From the NCBI GenBank assembly GCA_900770515.1, contig CAAHDP010000188.1:1-9553 (forward strand): 9,553 nt of DNA. Direction: 5' to 3'. Shown here piece after piece: positions 1 to 6,142 of the stretch. The notes under the pieces are model-generated. The model searched no databases. It had not been told where the DNA came from and worked only from the letters and a program-made list of their open reading frames with translations. The translations under genes were made by a program, and so were the position numbers. The first letter of the stretch is position 1. Each line of letters opens with the position of its first letter. Origin of the DNA: an uncultured Prevotella sp. (GTDB lineage Bacteria; Bacteroidota; Bacteroidia; Bacteroidales; Bacteroidaceae).

Positions 1-70
1 GAGCCTTATAGTTGGTCCATTTCTCAGCTACTGGTCCTTCAGGTATTCTAGAATTTAATGTTTTTGCCAT
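1..70 (-). CDS. sdhA: Succinate dehydrogenase/fumarate reductase flavoprotein subunit, N-terminal fragment
   Basis: Only the first 23 codons are in the window; the gene continues past the left edge. The ATG is the complement of 68-70 and the peptide begins MAKTLNSRIPEGPVAEKW, followed by TNYKA. This opening (IPEGP, then EKWTNYK) is what I know from Bacteroidetes SdhA/FrdA. In that family the FAD-binding GxGxxG lies further in, so it is not visible here. The protein would be the FAD subunit of complex II, interconverting fumarate and succinate at the cytoplasmic face of the membrane. It starts 32 nt after the sdhC stop on the same strand, the standard sdhC-sdhA-sdhB order, and is presumably co-transcribed with sdhC. 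Identity rests on a short peptide plus context. In fermenting Bacteroidales this complex mainly reduces fumarate, so frdA is an equally valid name. Confidence 0.85.
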   Translation of the reverse strand, partial: MAKTLNSRIPEGPVAEKWTNYKA

Positions 71-102
71 AATCTTTTTTAATACTTAAATGATTATACG
101 AA

Positions 103-786
103 TTATGCGCAGCACAAAGATGGAGCGCAACCGAAAGCGAATGCCAATACGACAACGATGAAGAGGAGAAGCAGGATGGTAGAGTAAATCATACCAATAG
201 TCTTCCAACGGCAGAACCAAGTCTTACCGTTCCAACCGAGAGTCTGAATAGCACTCCAGAAACCGTGAGTGAGGTGGAACCAAAGAGCTACCAACCAGAT
301 GATGTAGAGAACTACGAACACAGGGTTAGCGAAGGTGTCCTGGATGAAAGCGAAGCCGTCTGCTGGGCTGTGACCGAAGCTTGTACCCAAAAGCTCTGCA
401 AACATCATGTTGTACCAGAAGTTGAAGAGGTGAAGCAACAAACCGAGAACGATGATGATACCAAGCACCAACATGTTCTGGCTAGCCCACTCTACCTTCT
501 CTGGCTTTGAAGTTACCTCGTAACGCTGATTTCCGCGAGCACGACGGTTCTGTGCTGTCAGAATGAAAGCGTAAACGATGTGACAAACTGCCAAAGCTGC
601 CAAACCTAATGTTGCAACTACGGCGTACCAGTTAGCACCCAACAATTCGCAGATTGTGTTGTAAGCTTCTCCAGAGAAAAGCGCAACCACATTCATGCAA
701 CCGTGGAATGTCAAGAATAGAATAAGTGCGATACCAGTTACTGACATCACTACCTTTCTACCAATAGATGAATTGATTAACCACAT
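103..786 (-). CDS. sdhC: Succinate dehydrogenase/fumarate reductase cytochrome b subunit (b558 family)
   Basis: This is the membrane anchor of complex II. It carries haem b and passes electrons between the menaquinone pool and the SdhAB (FrdAB) catalytic subunits. The 227-residue protein shows five hydrophobic segments at about residues 11-37, 55-77, 104-125, 155-177 and 198-219. Histidines fall in the first four: H28, H69, H119 and H171/H174. This matches the five-helix, di-haem architecture of the Wolinella FrdC/Bacillus SdhC type; assignment of particular ligands is inference. The start MWLINSSIGRK, with a positive patch just before helix 1, fits the family, and no better upstream start is seen. 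The C-terminus is unusually cysteine-rich (GCAPSLCCA). It is the first gene of an operon read leftward into sdhA, with a leader of roughly 120 nt from the promoter at 914-944. I am sure of the family; the favoured direction (reductase or dehydrogenase) cannot be read from the sequence. Confidence 0.95.
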   Translation of the reverse strand: MWLINSSIGRKVVMSVTGIALILFLTFHGCMNVVALFSGEAYNTICELLGANWYAVVATLGLAALAVCHIVYAFILTAQNRRARGNQRYEVTSKPEKVEWASQNMLVLGIIIVLGLLLHLFNFWYNMMFAELLGTSFGHSPADGFAFIQDTFANPVFVVLYIIWLVALWFHLTHGFWSAIQTLGWNGKTWFCRWKTIGMIYSTILLLLFIVVVLAFAFGCAPSLCCA

Positions 787-848
787 AAATGATTGAATTT
801 AAATTATTTAACTGTTTGAAACTATTTAATATTTCCTTCATCAAGTGC

Positions 849-892
849 CTGCGATACCTACTTTTAGGCATTCTGCAATCCTCATTTTTAGG
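849..892 (-). repeat. Duplicated 20-bp element in the sdhC leader
   Basis: Two copies of a 20-bp element lie at 873-892 and 849-868, with a period of 24 bp. On the minus strand they read CCTAAAAATGAGGATTGCAG and CCTAAAAGTAGGTATCGCAG, identical at 15 of 20 positions; the ends CCTAAAA and GCAG are fully conserved. Both lie just downstream of the predicted start of the sdhC transcript, so they would be in the 5' leader (or act as DNA operators). The promoter-distal copy can also form a small hairpin (CCTA/TAGG), and TGCCT/AGGCA pair at 846-850 and 866-870. I do not recognise the element. A regulator-binding pair or an RNA element is possible. Confidence 0.5.
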
Positions 893-913
893 TATATTTC
901 CGCAAGTCAGCTG

Positions 914-944
914 CAAAATTACTATATTTTAATGATTTATCAAA
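914..944 (-). promoter_or_regulatory. Bacteroidetes-type promoter for sdhCA
   Basis: On the minus strand TTTG (944-941) is followed after exactly 19 nt by TAATTTTG (921-914). This is a full match to the Bacteroidetes primary-sigma pattern of TTTG at -33 and TAnnTTTG at -7. Transcription would begin near 907, leaving a leader of about 120 nt before the sdhC ATG. The strand and distance suit sdhC and no competing element is as good. Confidence 0.75.
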
Positions 945-949
945 GTATT

Positions 950-983
950 TTTGCTAAAATTTCAATTTAATTTCTTACTTTTG
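950..983 (+). promoter_or_regulatory. Bacteroidetes-type promoter for mnmG
   Basis: TACTTTTG at 976-983 matches the -7 pattern TAnnTTTG, and TTTG at 950-953 is a candidate -33 element. The spacer is 22 nt, longer than the usual 19-21. Transcription would start near 990, giving an A-rich leader of about 30 nt without a Shine-Dalgarno sequence, as is normal in this phylum. It lies back to back with the sdhC promoter, only 5 bp separating the two -33 elements. Confidence 0.6.
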
Positions 984-1019
984 CCGAAAATTAGAAAAAA
1001 TATAGATTAAATAGAGATT

Positions 1020-2891
1020 ATGAACTTCAATTATGACGTAATCGTTATAGGTGGAGGACACGCCGGATGCGAGGCCGCTGCGGCCGCTGCAAACATGGGT
1101 GCCGACACCTGTCTGATAACGATGGACATGAACAAGATTGGTCAGATGAGTTGCAATCCTGCCATCGGAGGAATTGCAAAGGGACAGATTGTACGGGAGA
1201 TTGACGCACTGGGCGGACAGATGGGTATCGTGACCGACAAAACCGCCATACAGTTTAGAATGCTCAACATCGGTAAGGGACCTGCCGTATGGAGCCCACG
1301 TGCCCAATGCGACCGCGGCAAGTTTATCTGGGAATGGAGAACCATCCTCGACCACACCGACCATCTCGACATCTGGCAAGACCAGGCCGACGAACTGCTC
1401 GTTGCCAACGGCGAGGCCATCGGCGTGCGCACCATCTGGGGAGCCGAGTTCTACGCCAAGAGCATCATCATCACTGCCGGCACTTTCCTGAACGGACTGA
1501 TGCACGTGGGAAGAAAGATGGTAGAAGGTGGAAGATGTGCAGAACCTGCCGTGCACCACTTCACCGAGAGCATCACCCGATGGGGAATCACATCGGCAAG
1601 AATGAAAACCGGAACACCGGTGCGCATCGACAAGCGGAGCGTTCACTTCGAAGACATGGAGGAGCAGCCGGGCGACATCGACTTCCATCAGTTCTCATAC
1701 ATGGGCAACCATCGTGTGCTGAAGCAACTTCCTTGCTGGACTTGCTACACCAATAATAAAGTACACGAGATTCTGAAAAGCGGGCTCGACGATTCACCTT
1801 TATATAATGGCCAGATCCAGAGCACCGGTCCCCGCTACTGCCCGAGCATAGAAACCAAGCTCGTCACCTTCCCCGACAAGCAGCAGCATCCGCTCTTTCT
1901 GGAGCCGGAAGGCGAAGATACGAACGAGATGTACCTGAACGGATTTTCTTCGAGCATGCCGATGGACATCCAGCTGAAGGCACTGCACGAAATCCCGGCT
2001 CTGAGAGATGCGAAGATCTACCGACCAGGTTACGCCATCGAGTACGATTACTTCGACCCTACCCAACTGAAGCATACGCTGGAGTCGAAAATCATCAAGG
2101 GTCTCTTCTTTGCCGGACAGGTGAACGGAACCACCGGTTACGAGGAGGCAGGCGGTCAGGGCACCGTTGCCGGAATCAACGCCGCCCTCCACTGCACGGG
2201 CGACAAGACTTTCGAGATGAAACGAGACGAGAGCTACATCGGCGTGCTCATCGATGACCTCACCACAAAGGGCGTGGATGAACCTTACCGAATGTTTACC
2301 TCAAGAGCCGAGTATCGCATCCTGCTGAGACAAGACGATGCTGATGCCCGACTCACCGAGAAGGCATACGAGCTGGGCATTGCCAAGCGCGACCGTTACG
2401 ACTGGTGGTTGGAGAAAAAGGAAGCCATCGAAAGAATCATCGACTTCTGCGCCAACTATCCTATCAAGAAGGAAGAGATCAATCCGAAACTCGAAGCGCT
2501 CGGCACCACTCCGCTGCGTGCTGGCTGCAAACTCATCGACCTCGTAGCCCGTCCGCATCTGAACCTTCAGAACCTCTCGGAGATTATCCCTGACCTGAAG
2601 GCTGCGATGGAAGCGCCGGCAAACCGCAAGGAAGAGATTGCAGAGGCGGCGGAAATCAAGATGAAGTACAAGGGTTACATCGACCGCGAGCGACTCATCG
2701 CCGACAAGATGCACCGTCTGGAGAACATCAGAATCAAGGGAAGATTCAAGTACTCGGAGATTCACGAAATCTCTACCGAGGGACGCCAAAAGCTCGAACG
2801 CATCGACCCTGAGACTTTGGCCCAGGCAAGCCGCATTCCGGGCGTTTCGCCAAGCGACATCAACGTGATGCTCGTGCTGATGGGAAGATAA
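1020..2891 (+). CDS. mnmG: tRNA uridine-5-carboxymethylaminomethyl modification enzyme MnmG (GidA)
   Basis: MnmG is the FAD- and NADH-dependent partner of MnmE. Together they install the (carboxymethyl)aminomethyl group at C5 of the wobble uridine of several tRNAs, using methylene-tetrahydrofolate. The 623-residue length is typical. The Rossmann FAD motif is GGGHAGCE (residues 11-18). SCNPAIGGIAKG (44-55) contains Cys45, and GPRYCPSIE (270-278) contains Cys274; these correspond to the two functional cysteines known in E. coli. The second FAD-contacting motif GQVNGTTGYEEAGGQG spans 366-381, EPYRMFTSRAEYR spans 421-433, and the C-terminal MnmE/tRNA-binding helical region ends in a conserved PGVSPSDI stretch. 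The ATG is preceded by an A-rich leader and the N-terminus starts right before the Rossmann strand, so the start is secure. Its third positions look more G/C-rich than those of deoC downstream. mnmG often lies near oriC, which fits the parS sites just downstream. Confidence 0.98.
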   Translation: MNFNYDVIVIGGGHAGCEAAAAAANMGADTCLITMDMNKIGQMSCNPAIGGIAKGQIVREIDALGGQMGIVTDKTAIQFRMLNIGKGPAVWSPRAQCDRGKFIWEWRTILDHTDHLDIWQDQADELLVANGEAIGVRTIWGAEFYAKSIIITAGTFLNGLMHVGRKMVEGGRCAEPAVHHFTESITRWGITSARMKTGTPVRIDKRSVHFEDMEEQPGDIDFHQFSYMGNHRVLKQLPCWTCYTNNKVHEILKSGLDDSPLYNGQIQSTGPRYCPSIETKLVTFPDKQQHPLFLEPEGEDTNEMYLNGFSSSMPMDIQLKALHEIPALRDAKIYRPGYAIEYDYFDPTQLKHTLESKIIKGLFFAGQVNGTTGYEEAGGQGTVAGINAALHCTGDKTFEMKRDESYIGVLIDDLTTKGVDEPYRMFTSRAEYRILLRQDDADARLTEKAYELGIAKRDRYDWWLEKKEAIERIIDFCANYPIKKEEINPKLEALGTTPLRAGCKLIDLVARPHLNLQNLSEIIPDLKAAMEAPANRKEEIAEAAEIKMKYKGYIDRERLIADKMHRLENIRIKGRFKYSEIHEISTEGRQKLERIDPETLAQASRIPGVSPSDINVMLVLMGR

Positions 2892-2948
2892 GCCGGAAGC
2901 ATCGGCTGTTTCACCGCAAAAGAGTGCGAAACAAAGGATATCGCAGAA

Positions 2949-2964
2949 TGTTTCACGTGAAACC
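2949..2964. other. parS-like ParB-binding site (15/16 match)
   Basis: The sequence TGTTTCACGTGAAACC differs from the widely conserved 16-bp bacterial parS (TGTTTCACGTGAAACA) only at the last base. ParB binds this palindrome, spreads along DNA with CTP, and works with ParA and SMC to segregate chromosome origins. The site lies in the non-coding gap between mnmG and apt, 58 bp after the mnmG stop, where no coding constraint explains the palindrome. A second site lies 704 bp away. Function is inferred from sequence match; no parA or parB gene is in the window. Confidence 0.85.
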
Positions 2965-2980
2965 AGCAAAACATAAAACA

Positions 2981-3009
2981 TTTGATATTAAAGAACTTAG
3001 ATTCTTTTG
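2981..3009 (+). promoter_or_regulatory. Possible weak promoter for apt
   Basis: TTTG at 2981-2984 and TTCTTTTG at 3002-3009 (one mismatch to TAnnTTTG) are separated by 17 nt, shorter than the usual spacer. If used, transcription would begin near 3016 and give a leader of about 90 nt to apt. Read-through from mnmG is an alternative. Confidence 0.3.
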
Positions 3010-3105
3010 CATCAAGTAAATTGTGGCTAAAGTAAAACTTCAGCATTTTCGTGGAACAAAAGCGAAGAAAGAAGAAATATAGTATTAATTTATAGTAAAT
3101 AAGTA

Positions 3106-3636
3106 ATGAACAATCAGCTATTATTAGACAATCTGCGTTGCATTCCAGATTGGCCTATCAAGGGTGTAAACTTCCGTGACGTGAGTACCCTTTTCAAGAA
3201 TCCTGCATCTCTCAAGGAGATCTGCGACGAGATGTATGAGATCTACAAAGACAAGGGAATTACCAAGATTGTGGGCATCGAATCTCGCGGTTTCGTAATG
3301 TCTTCGGCACTCGCCATCCGTCTCGGAGCAGGCGTAGTTTTGTGCCGCAAGCCAGGTAAGCTTCCATGCAAAACCGTGCAGGCTAGCTACGCCAAAGAGT
3401 ATGGCATCGACACCATCGAAATCCACGAAGATGCCATCAACGAGAACGACGTAATCCTCCTCCACGACGACCTTCTCGCCACCGGCGGAACCATGAAGGC
3501 AGCATGCGATCTGGTGAAGAAATTCCACCCGAAGAAGGTGTATGCCAACTTCATTATCGAGCTCGTAAACGAGAATTTCGAAGGTAGAAAAATCTTCGAT
3601 GACGACGTAGAAGTATCAACTTTATTGCAGTTGTAA
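3106..3636 (+). CDS. apt: Adenine phosphoribosyltransferase
   Basis: Apt salvages adenine in the cytoplasm: adenine + PRPP gives AMP + PPi. The 176 residues match the usual family length. The N-terminal region carries the adenine-pocket segment (PIKGVNFRDVSTL, 17-29). ESRGF (59-63) and the flexible loop RKPGKLP (81-87) follow, and the diagnostic PRPP-binding motif VILLHDDLLATGG spans 116-128 with its two acidic residues (D121, D122). All expected parts are intact. The start MNNQLLLDNLRCIPDWP lies 214 bp after the mnmG stop; the ATG follows an A/T-rich stretch and gives the normal N-terminus. The gene sits between the two parS-like sites, and downstream it runs into an inverted repeat that may end its transcript. 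Same-strand genes for other nucleotide and repair enzymes follow. Confidence 0.97.
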   Translation: MNNQLLLDNLRCIPDWPIKGVNFRDVSTLFKNPASLKEICDEMYEIYKDKGITKIVGIESRGFVMSSALAIRLGAGVVLCRKPGKLPCKTVQASYAKEYGIDTIEIHEDAINENDVILLHDDLLATGGTMKAACDLVKKFHPKKVYANFIIELVNENFEGRKIFDDDVEVSTLLQL

Positions 3637-3643
3637 TCCCATT

Positions 3644-3677
3644 TAGCGTTGCGGTTTCACGTGAAACCACAACGCTA
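3644..3677 (+). terminator. 34-bp inverted repeat, possible terminator of apt containing a parS-like core
   Basis: Arms of 17 bases (3644-3660 and 3661-3677) are complementary with one mismatch (3652/3669), with no spacer at the centre. As RNA it could fold into a long hairpin starting 8 nt after the apt stop, followed by a moderately T-rich tract ending in TATTTTT (3684-3690). The central 16 bp match parS, so the symmetry may serve ParB rather than termination, or both. The outer arms (TAGCGTTG/CAACGCTA) extend the pairing beyond what parS requires, which is the argument for a terminator role. Confidence 0.5.
3653..3668. other. parS-like ParB-binding site (14/16 match, perfect palindrome)
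   Basis: GGTTTCACGTGAAACC is a perfect 16-bp palindrome and matches the canonical parS at the central 14 positions, differing only at the first and last base. It lies in the 69-bp gap between apt and uvrC. Together with the site 704 bp upstream it forms a small centromere-like cluster, as often seen near bacterial origins. Binding is inferred from sequence. Confidence 0.75.
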
Positions 3678-3705
3678 TTTTACCCTATTTTTAACCCATA
3701 ACAAG

Positions 3706-5553
3706 ATGACGAAACAAGAAAATGAGGAGCGATTGGCAAGGCTGAAAAACATAGTTTTGAGCATGCCGGAGAAGCCAGGAAGCTATCAATACTACGACGA
3801 AAACCATACGATTATATACGTGGGAAAGGCGAAAAATCTGAAGAGAAGAGTGTCTTCTTACTTCCATAAAGAGGTGGATAGATACAAGACTAAGGTGCTT
3901 GTTTCTAAAATTTTCGACATCTCTTATACCGTTGTAAACACCGAGGAAGATGCCCTTTTGCTGGAAAACAGCCTCATTAAAAAGTATAATCCAAGGTATA
4001 ATGTTTTGCTGAAAGACGGCAAAACCTACCCTTCCATATGCGTTACGAACGAGTATTTTCCCCGCATTTTCAAGACCCGAAACATCAATAAAAAGGTGGG
4101 AACTTTCTTCGGTCCTTACCCTCATGTGGGCAGCATGTATGCCGTTCTGGAGGTCATCAAGAAGCTGTATAAACCCCGCACTTGCCGGTTTCCTATCACC
4201 AAAGAAGGCGTGGCGGAAGGCAAATACAAGCCCTGTCTGGAGTACCATATTCACAACTGTGGCGCCCCTTGTATCAACAAGCAGAGCTACGAGGAGTACC
4301 AGGAAAACATGCGCCAGGCACGTGAAATACTGAAGGGAAACACCCGCGAAGTGAGCAAATATCTCTATGATTTGATGATGAAAAATGCCGAAATTCTGCG
4401 CTTCGAAATAGCCGAAGAATACAAGAAGAAGTACCAGTTGCTGGACGAATTTGAGGCAAAAAGCGAGGTGGTAAGCCATACCATTACCGACGTAGATGTC
4501 TTCACCATCGTGAATGATGACGCCATGAAGAATGCTTTCATCAACTATATTCACGTGAAAAACGGCACCATCAACCAGAGCTTCACCTACGAGTATAAGC
4601 GCAAGCTGGAGGAAAGTGACGAGGAACTTCTGATTACCGCCATACCGGAAATCAGAGAGCGTTTCCACTCTACTTCTAAAGAGATTATCGTGCCTTTCGA
4701 GATGGAATGGAAACTGAAAGATGCCATCTTCTTCGTGCCTCAGAGGGGCGACAAAAAGCACCTTCTGGAGCTCTCGGAAATGAACTGCAAGCAGTATAAA
4801 TTCGACCGTCTGAAGCAGGCTGAAAAGCTCAATCCGGAGCAAAAACAAACCCGATTGATGAAGGAATTGCAGACGAAACTGAAGCTTCCAAAGATGCCTT
4901 ACCAGATAGAATGCTTTGATAATTCTAACATATCGGGTACCGATGCCGTGGCTGGATGTATCGTATATAAAGGTATGAAACCATCAAGAAAGGACTATAG
5001 AAAATACAATATCAAGACGGTGGAAGGACCTGATGACTATGCTTCGATGCAGGAGGTGGTAAGACGCCGATACAGTCGCATGATAGAGGAAGAAACTGCC
5101 CTGCCAGACCTTATCATCACCGATGGTGGAAAGGGCCAGATGGAGGTGGTAAGAGAGGTAATAGAAGACGAACTGCACCTGGAAATCCCTATCGCAGGTC
5201 TTGCCAAGGACGATCGCCATCGCACCAACGAACTCCTCTACGGCTTCCCGCCGCAAACCATCGCCCTGCCACCGGAAAGCGAGCTTTTCAAGGTATTGAC
5301 GCAGATACAGGACGAGGTGCACAGATACGCCATCACCTTCCATCGTGACAAGCGCAGCAAGCATGCCCTGCATTCGGAATTAGACGATATCAAAGGCATC
5401 GGACCAAAGGCAAAAGAGGCGCTCCTGAGCAAGTTTAAGAGCGTGAAAAAGATAAAAGAAGCATCGCTGGAACAGCTTGCCGAGGTATTAGGCCCTCATA
5501 AAGCCGAAATTCTTGCGAAATATTTCGCTGAAAAAGGCGAGAATATGAAATAA
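3706..5553 (+). CDS. uvrC: Excinuclease ABC subunit C
   Basis: UvrC is the dual nuclease of nucleotide excision repair; it joins the UvrB-DNA damage complex and cuts 3' then 5' of the lesion. The 615-residue protein has the full layout. The N-terminal GIY-YIG nuclease has GSY at 25-27 and YVGKAKNLKRR at 38-48. Cysteines 160, 177, 185 and 189 match the pattern that binds an Fe-S cluster in E. coli UvrC, and a UVR-like helical segment lies near 219-249. The RNase H-like nuclease follows, with likely catalytic D405 (FDNSNISG), D444 (GPDDYASM), D473 (ITDGGKGQ) and H546 (FHRDKRS). Helix-hairpin-helix repeats lie after 560 (IKGIGPKAKEALL). I chose the ATG at 3706, which gives the family N-terminus. 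An in-frame TTG at 3649 would add 19 residues encoded by the parS/inverted repeat and is unlikely. Confidence 0.97.
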   Translation: MTKQENEERLARLKNIVLSMPEKPGSYQYYDENHTIIYVGKAKNLKRRVSSYFHKEVDRYKTKVLVSKIFDISYTVVNTEEDALLLENSLIKKYNPRYNVLLKDGKTYPSICVTNEYFPRIFKTRNINKKVGTFFGPYPHVGSMYAVLEVIKKLYKPRTCRFPITKEGVAEGKYKPCLEYHIHNCGAPCINKQSYEEYQENMRQAREILKGNTREVSKYLYDLMMKNAEILRFEIAEEYKKKYQLLDEFEAKSEVVSHTITDVDVFTIVNDDAMKNAFINYIHVKNGTINQSFTYEYKRKLEESDEELLITAIPEIRERFHSTSKEIIVPFEMEWKLKDAIFFVPQRGDKKHLLELSEMNCKQYKFDRLKQAEKLNPEQKQTRLMKELQTKLKLPKMPYQIECFDNSNISGTDAVAGCIVYKGMKPSRKDYRKYNIKTVEGPDDYASMQEVVRRRYSRMIEEETALPDLIITDGGKGQMEVVREVIEDELHLEIPIAGLAKDDRHRTNELLYGFPPQTIALPPESELFKVLTQIQDEVHRYAITFHRDKRSKHALHSELDDIKGIGPKAKEALLSKFKSVKKIKEASLEQLAEVLGPHKAEILAKYFAEKGENMK

Positions 5554-5559
5554 AAGTAG

Positions 5560-5567
5560 TATATTTG
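5560..5567 (+). promoter_or_regulatory. Possible -7 element of a dtd promoter
   Basis: TATATTTG fully matches the Bacteroidetes -7 pattern TAnnTTTG and is followed by CAG, a common context. No TTTG is found 19-21 nt upstream, so the -33 element is poor or missing. It lies just after the uvrC stop and would start a transcript near 5574, with a leader of about 100 nt before dtd. That leader contains the TTCAA repeats. Confidence 0.4.
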
Positions 5568-5640
5568 CAGTTGAAACTATAAGATAATAATATAATAAGG
5601 ATTGAACAGAACCCTGAATTCCACAAAATGCTATTCATAA

Positions 5641-5668
5641 AGTTCAATGTTCAACATTCAAAGTTCAA
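5641..5668 (+). repeat. Four tandem 7-bp TTCAA repeats in the dtd leader
   Basis: Four heptamers stand head to tail: AGTTCAA, TGTTCAA, CATTCAA, AGTTCAA. All share TTCAA at positions 3-7. Within them AATGTT and AACATT (5646-5658) form a 13-bp palindrome around one C. The array ends 9 bp before the dtd ATG, so it would be part of the leader or ribosome-loading region. I do not know a function. Copy number could vary by slippage. Confidence 0.6.
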
Positions 5669-5677
5669 AGTAGTAAT

Positions 5678-6130
5678 ATGAGAATAGTAATACAGCGTGT
5701 CGGCCATGCCTCTGTAACCATCGAAGGAGAAGTGAAATCTGCCATCAAGCAGGGCTATCTGATTCTTCTCGGCGTTGAGGAAAGCGACACTTCAGAAGAC
5801 GTAGATTGGTTGGTAAGAAAGGTTATCGGACTTCGTGTTTTCGACGACGAGAATCACGTGATGAACCGCTCCATTATGGATGTAAACGGCGAGATTCTGG
5901 TGATTAGCCAGTTCACCCTATTTGCCAGCTACAAGAAGGGAAACCGTCCTAGCTGGCTCAGAGCAGCCAAGCACGAAATCAGCGTTCCGCTCTATGAAGA
6001 GTTCTGCAAGAAGCTGTCCGATGCACTCGGAAAGCCAGTAGGAACAGGCGAATTTGGTGCCGATATGAAGGTAGAATTACTGAATGACGGTCCTGTTACC
6101 ATCATGATGGATACCCATAATAAGGAATAA
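5678..6130 (+). CDS. dtd: D-aminoacyl-tRNA deacylase
   Basis: Dtd removes D-amino acids (and glycine mischarged on tRNA-Ala) from tRNAs, keeping D-residues out of proteins; it acts in the cytoplasm as a homodimer. The 150-residue length is standard. The start MRIVIQRV is the usual first strand. The active-site motif SQFTL is at 77-81 with the conserved Thr80, and NDGPVTI at 136-142 provides the Gly-cisPro pair (G138-P139) that screens chirality across the dimer. KGNRPSW (87-93) is the familiar substrate-side loop. Nothing is missing. It lies 124 bp after uvrC, behind a possible promoter and the TTCAA repeats, and only 12 bp before the next gene, so these two are very likely co-transcribed. 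Confidence 0.97.
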   Translation: MRIVIQRVGHASVTIEGEVKSAIKQGYLILLGVEESDTSEDVDWLVRKVIGLRVFDDENHVMNRSIMDVNGEILVISQFTLFASYKKGNRPSWLRAAKHEISVPLYEEFCKKLSDALGKPVGTGEFGADMKVELLNDGPVTIMMDTHNKE

Positions 6131-6142
6131 GAATATAAGAAT

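Noticed and set aside
975..1688. 237-codon minus-strand frame opposite mnmG, and similar frames at 1800-2192 and 2301-2981
   Set aside because: These are antisense shadows of mnmG: low-complexity His/Val/Asp-rich peptides without family motifs.
2891..2907. Small hairpin AGCCG/CGGCT right after the mnmG stop, considered as a terminator
   Set aside because: The stem is only 5 bp and is followed by just three or four T residues, so it is too weak to call.
3649..3705. Extended uvrC start at a TTG, adding 19 residues
   Set aside because: The added residues are encoded by the parS/inverted repeat and are not part of the known UvrC N-terminus; the ATG at 3706 gives the normal one.
4547..4562. CACGTG-containing parS-like sequence inside uvrC (12/16)
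   Set aside because: Four mismatches and full explanation by the codons for IHVKN make it a weak candidate beside the two intergenic sites.
3691..4848. Long open frame of 385 codons on the minus strand
   Set aside because: It lies wholly opposite uvrC, has no recognisable domain, and is explained by the codon pattern of the strongly supported plus-strand gene.
5853..5862. 10-bp palindrome ATCACGTGAT inside dtd
   Set aside because: It shares only the CACGTG core with parS, lies in a conserved coding stretch, and is short enough to occur by chance.
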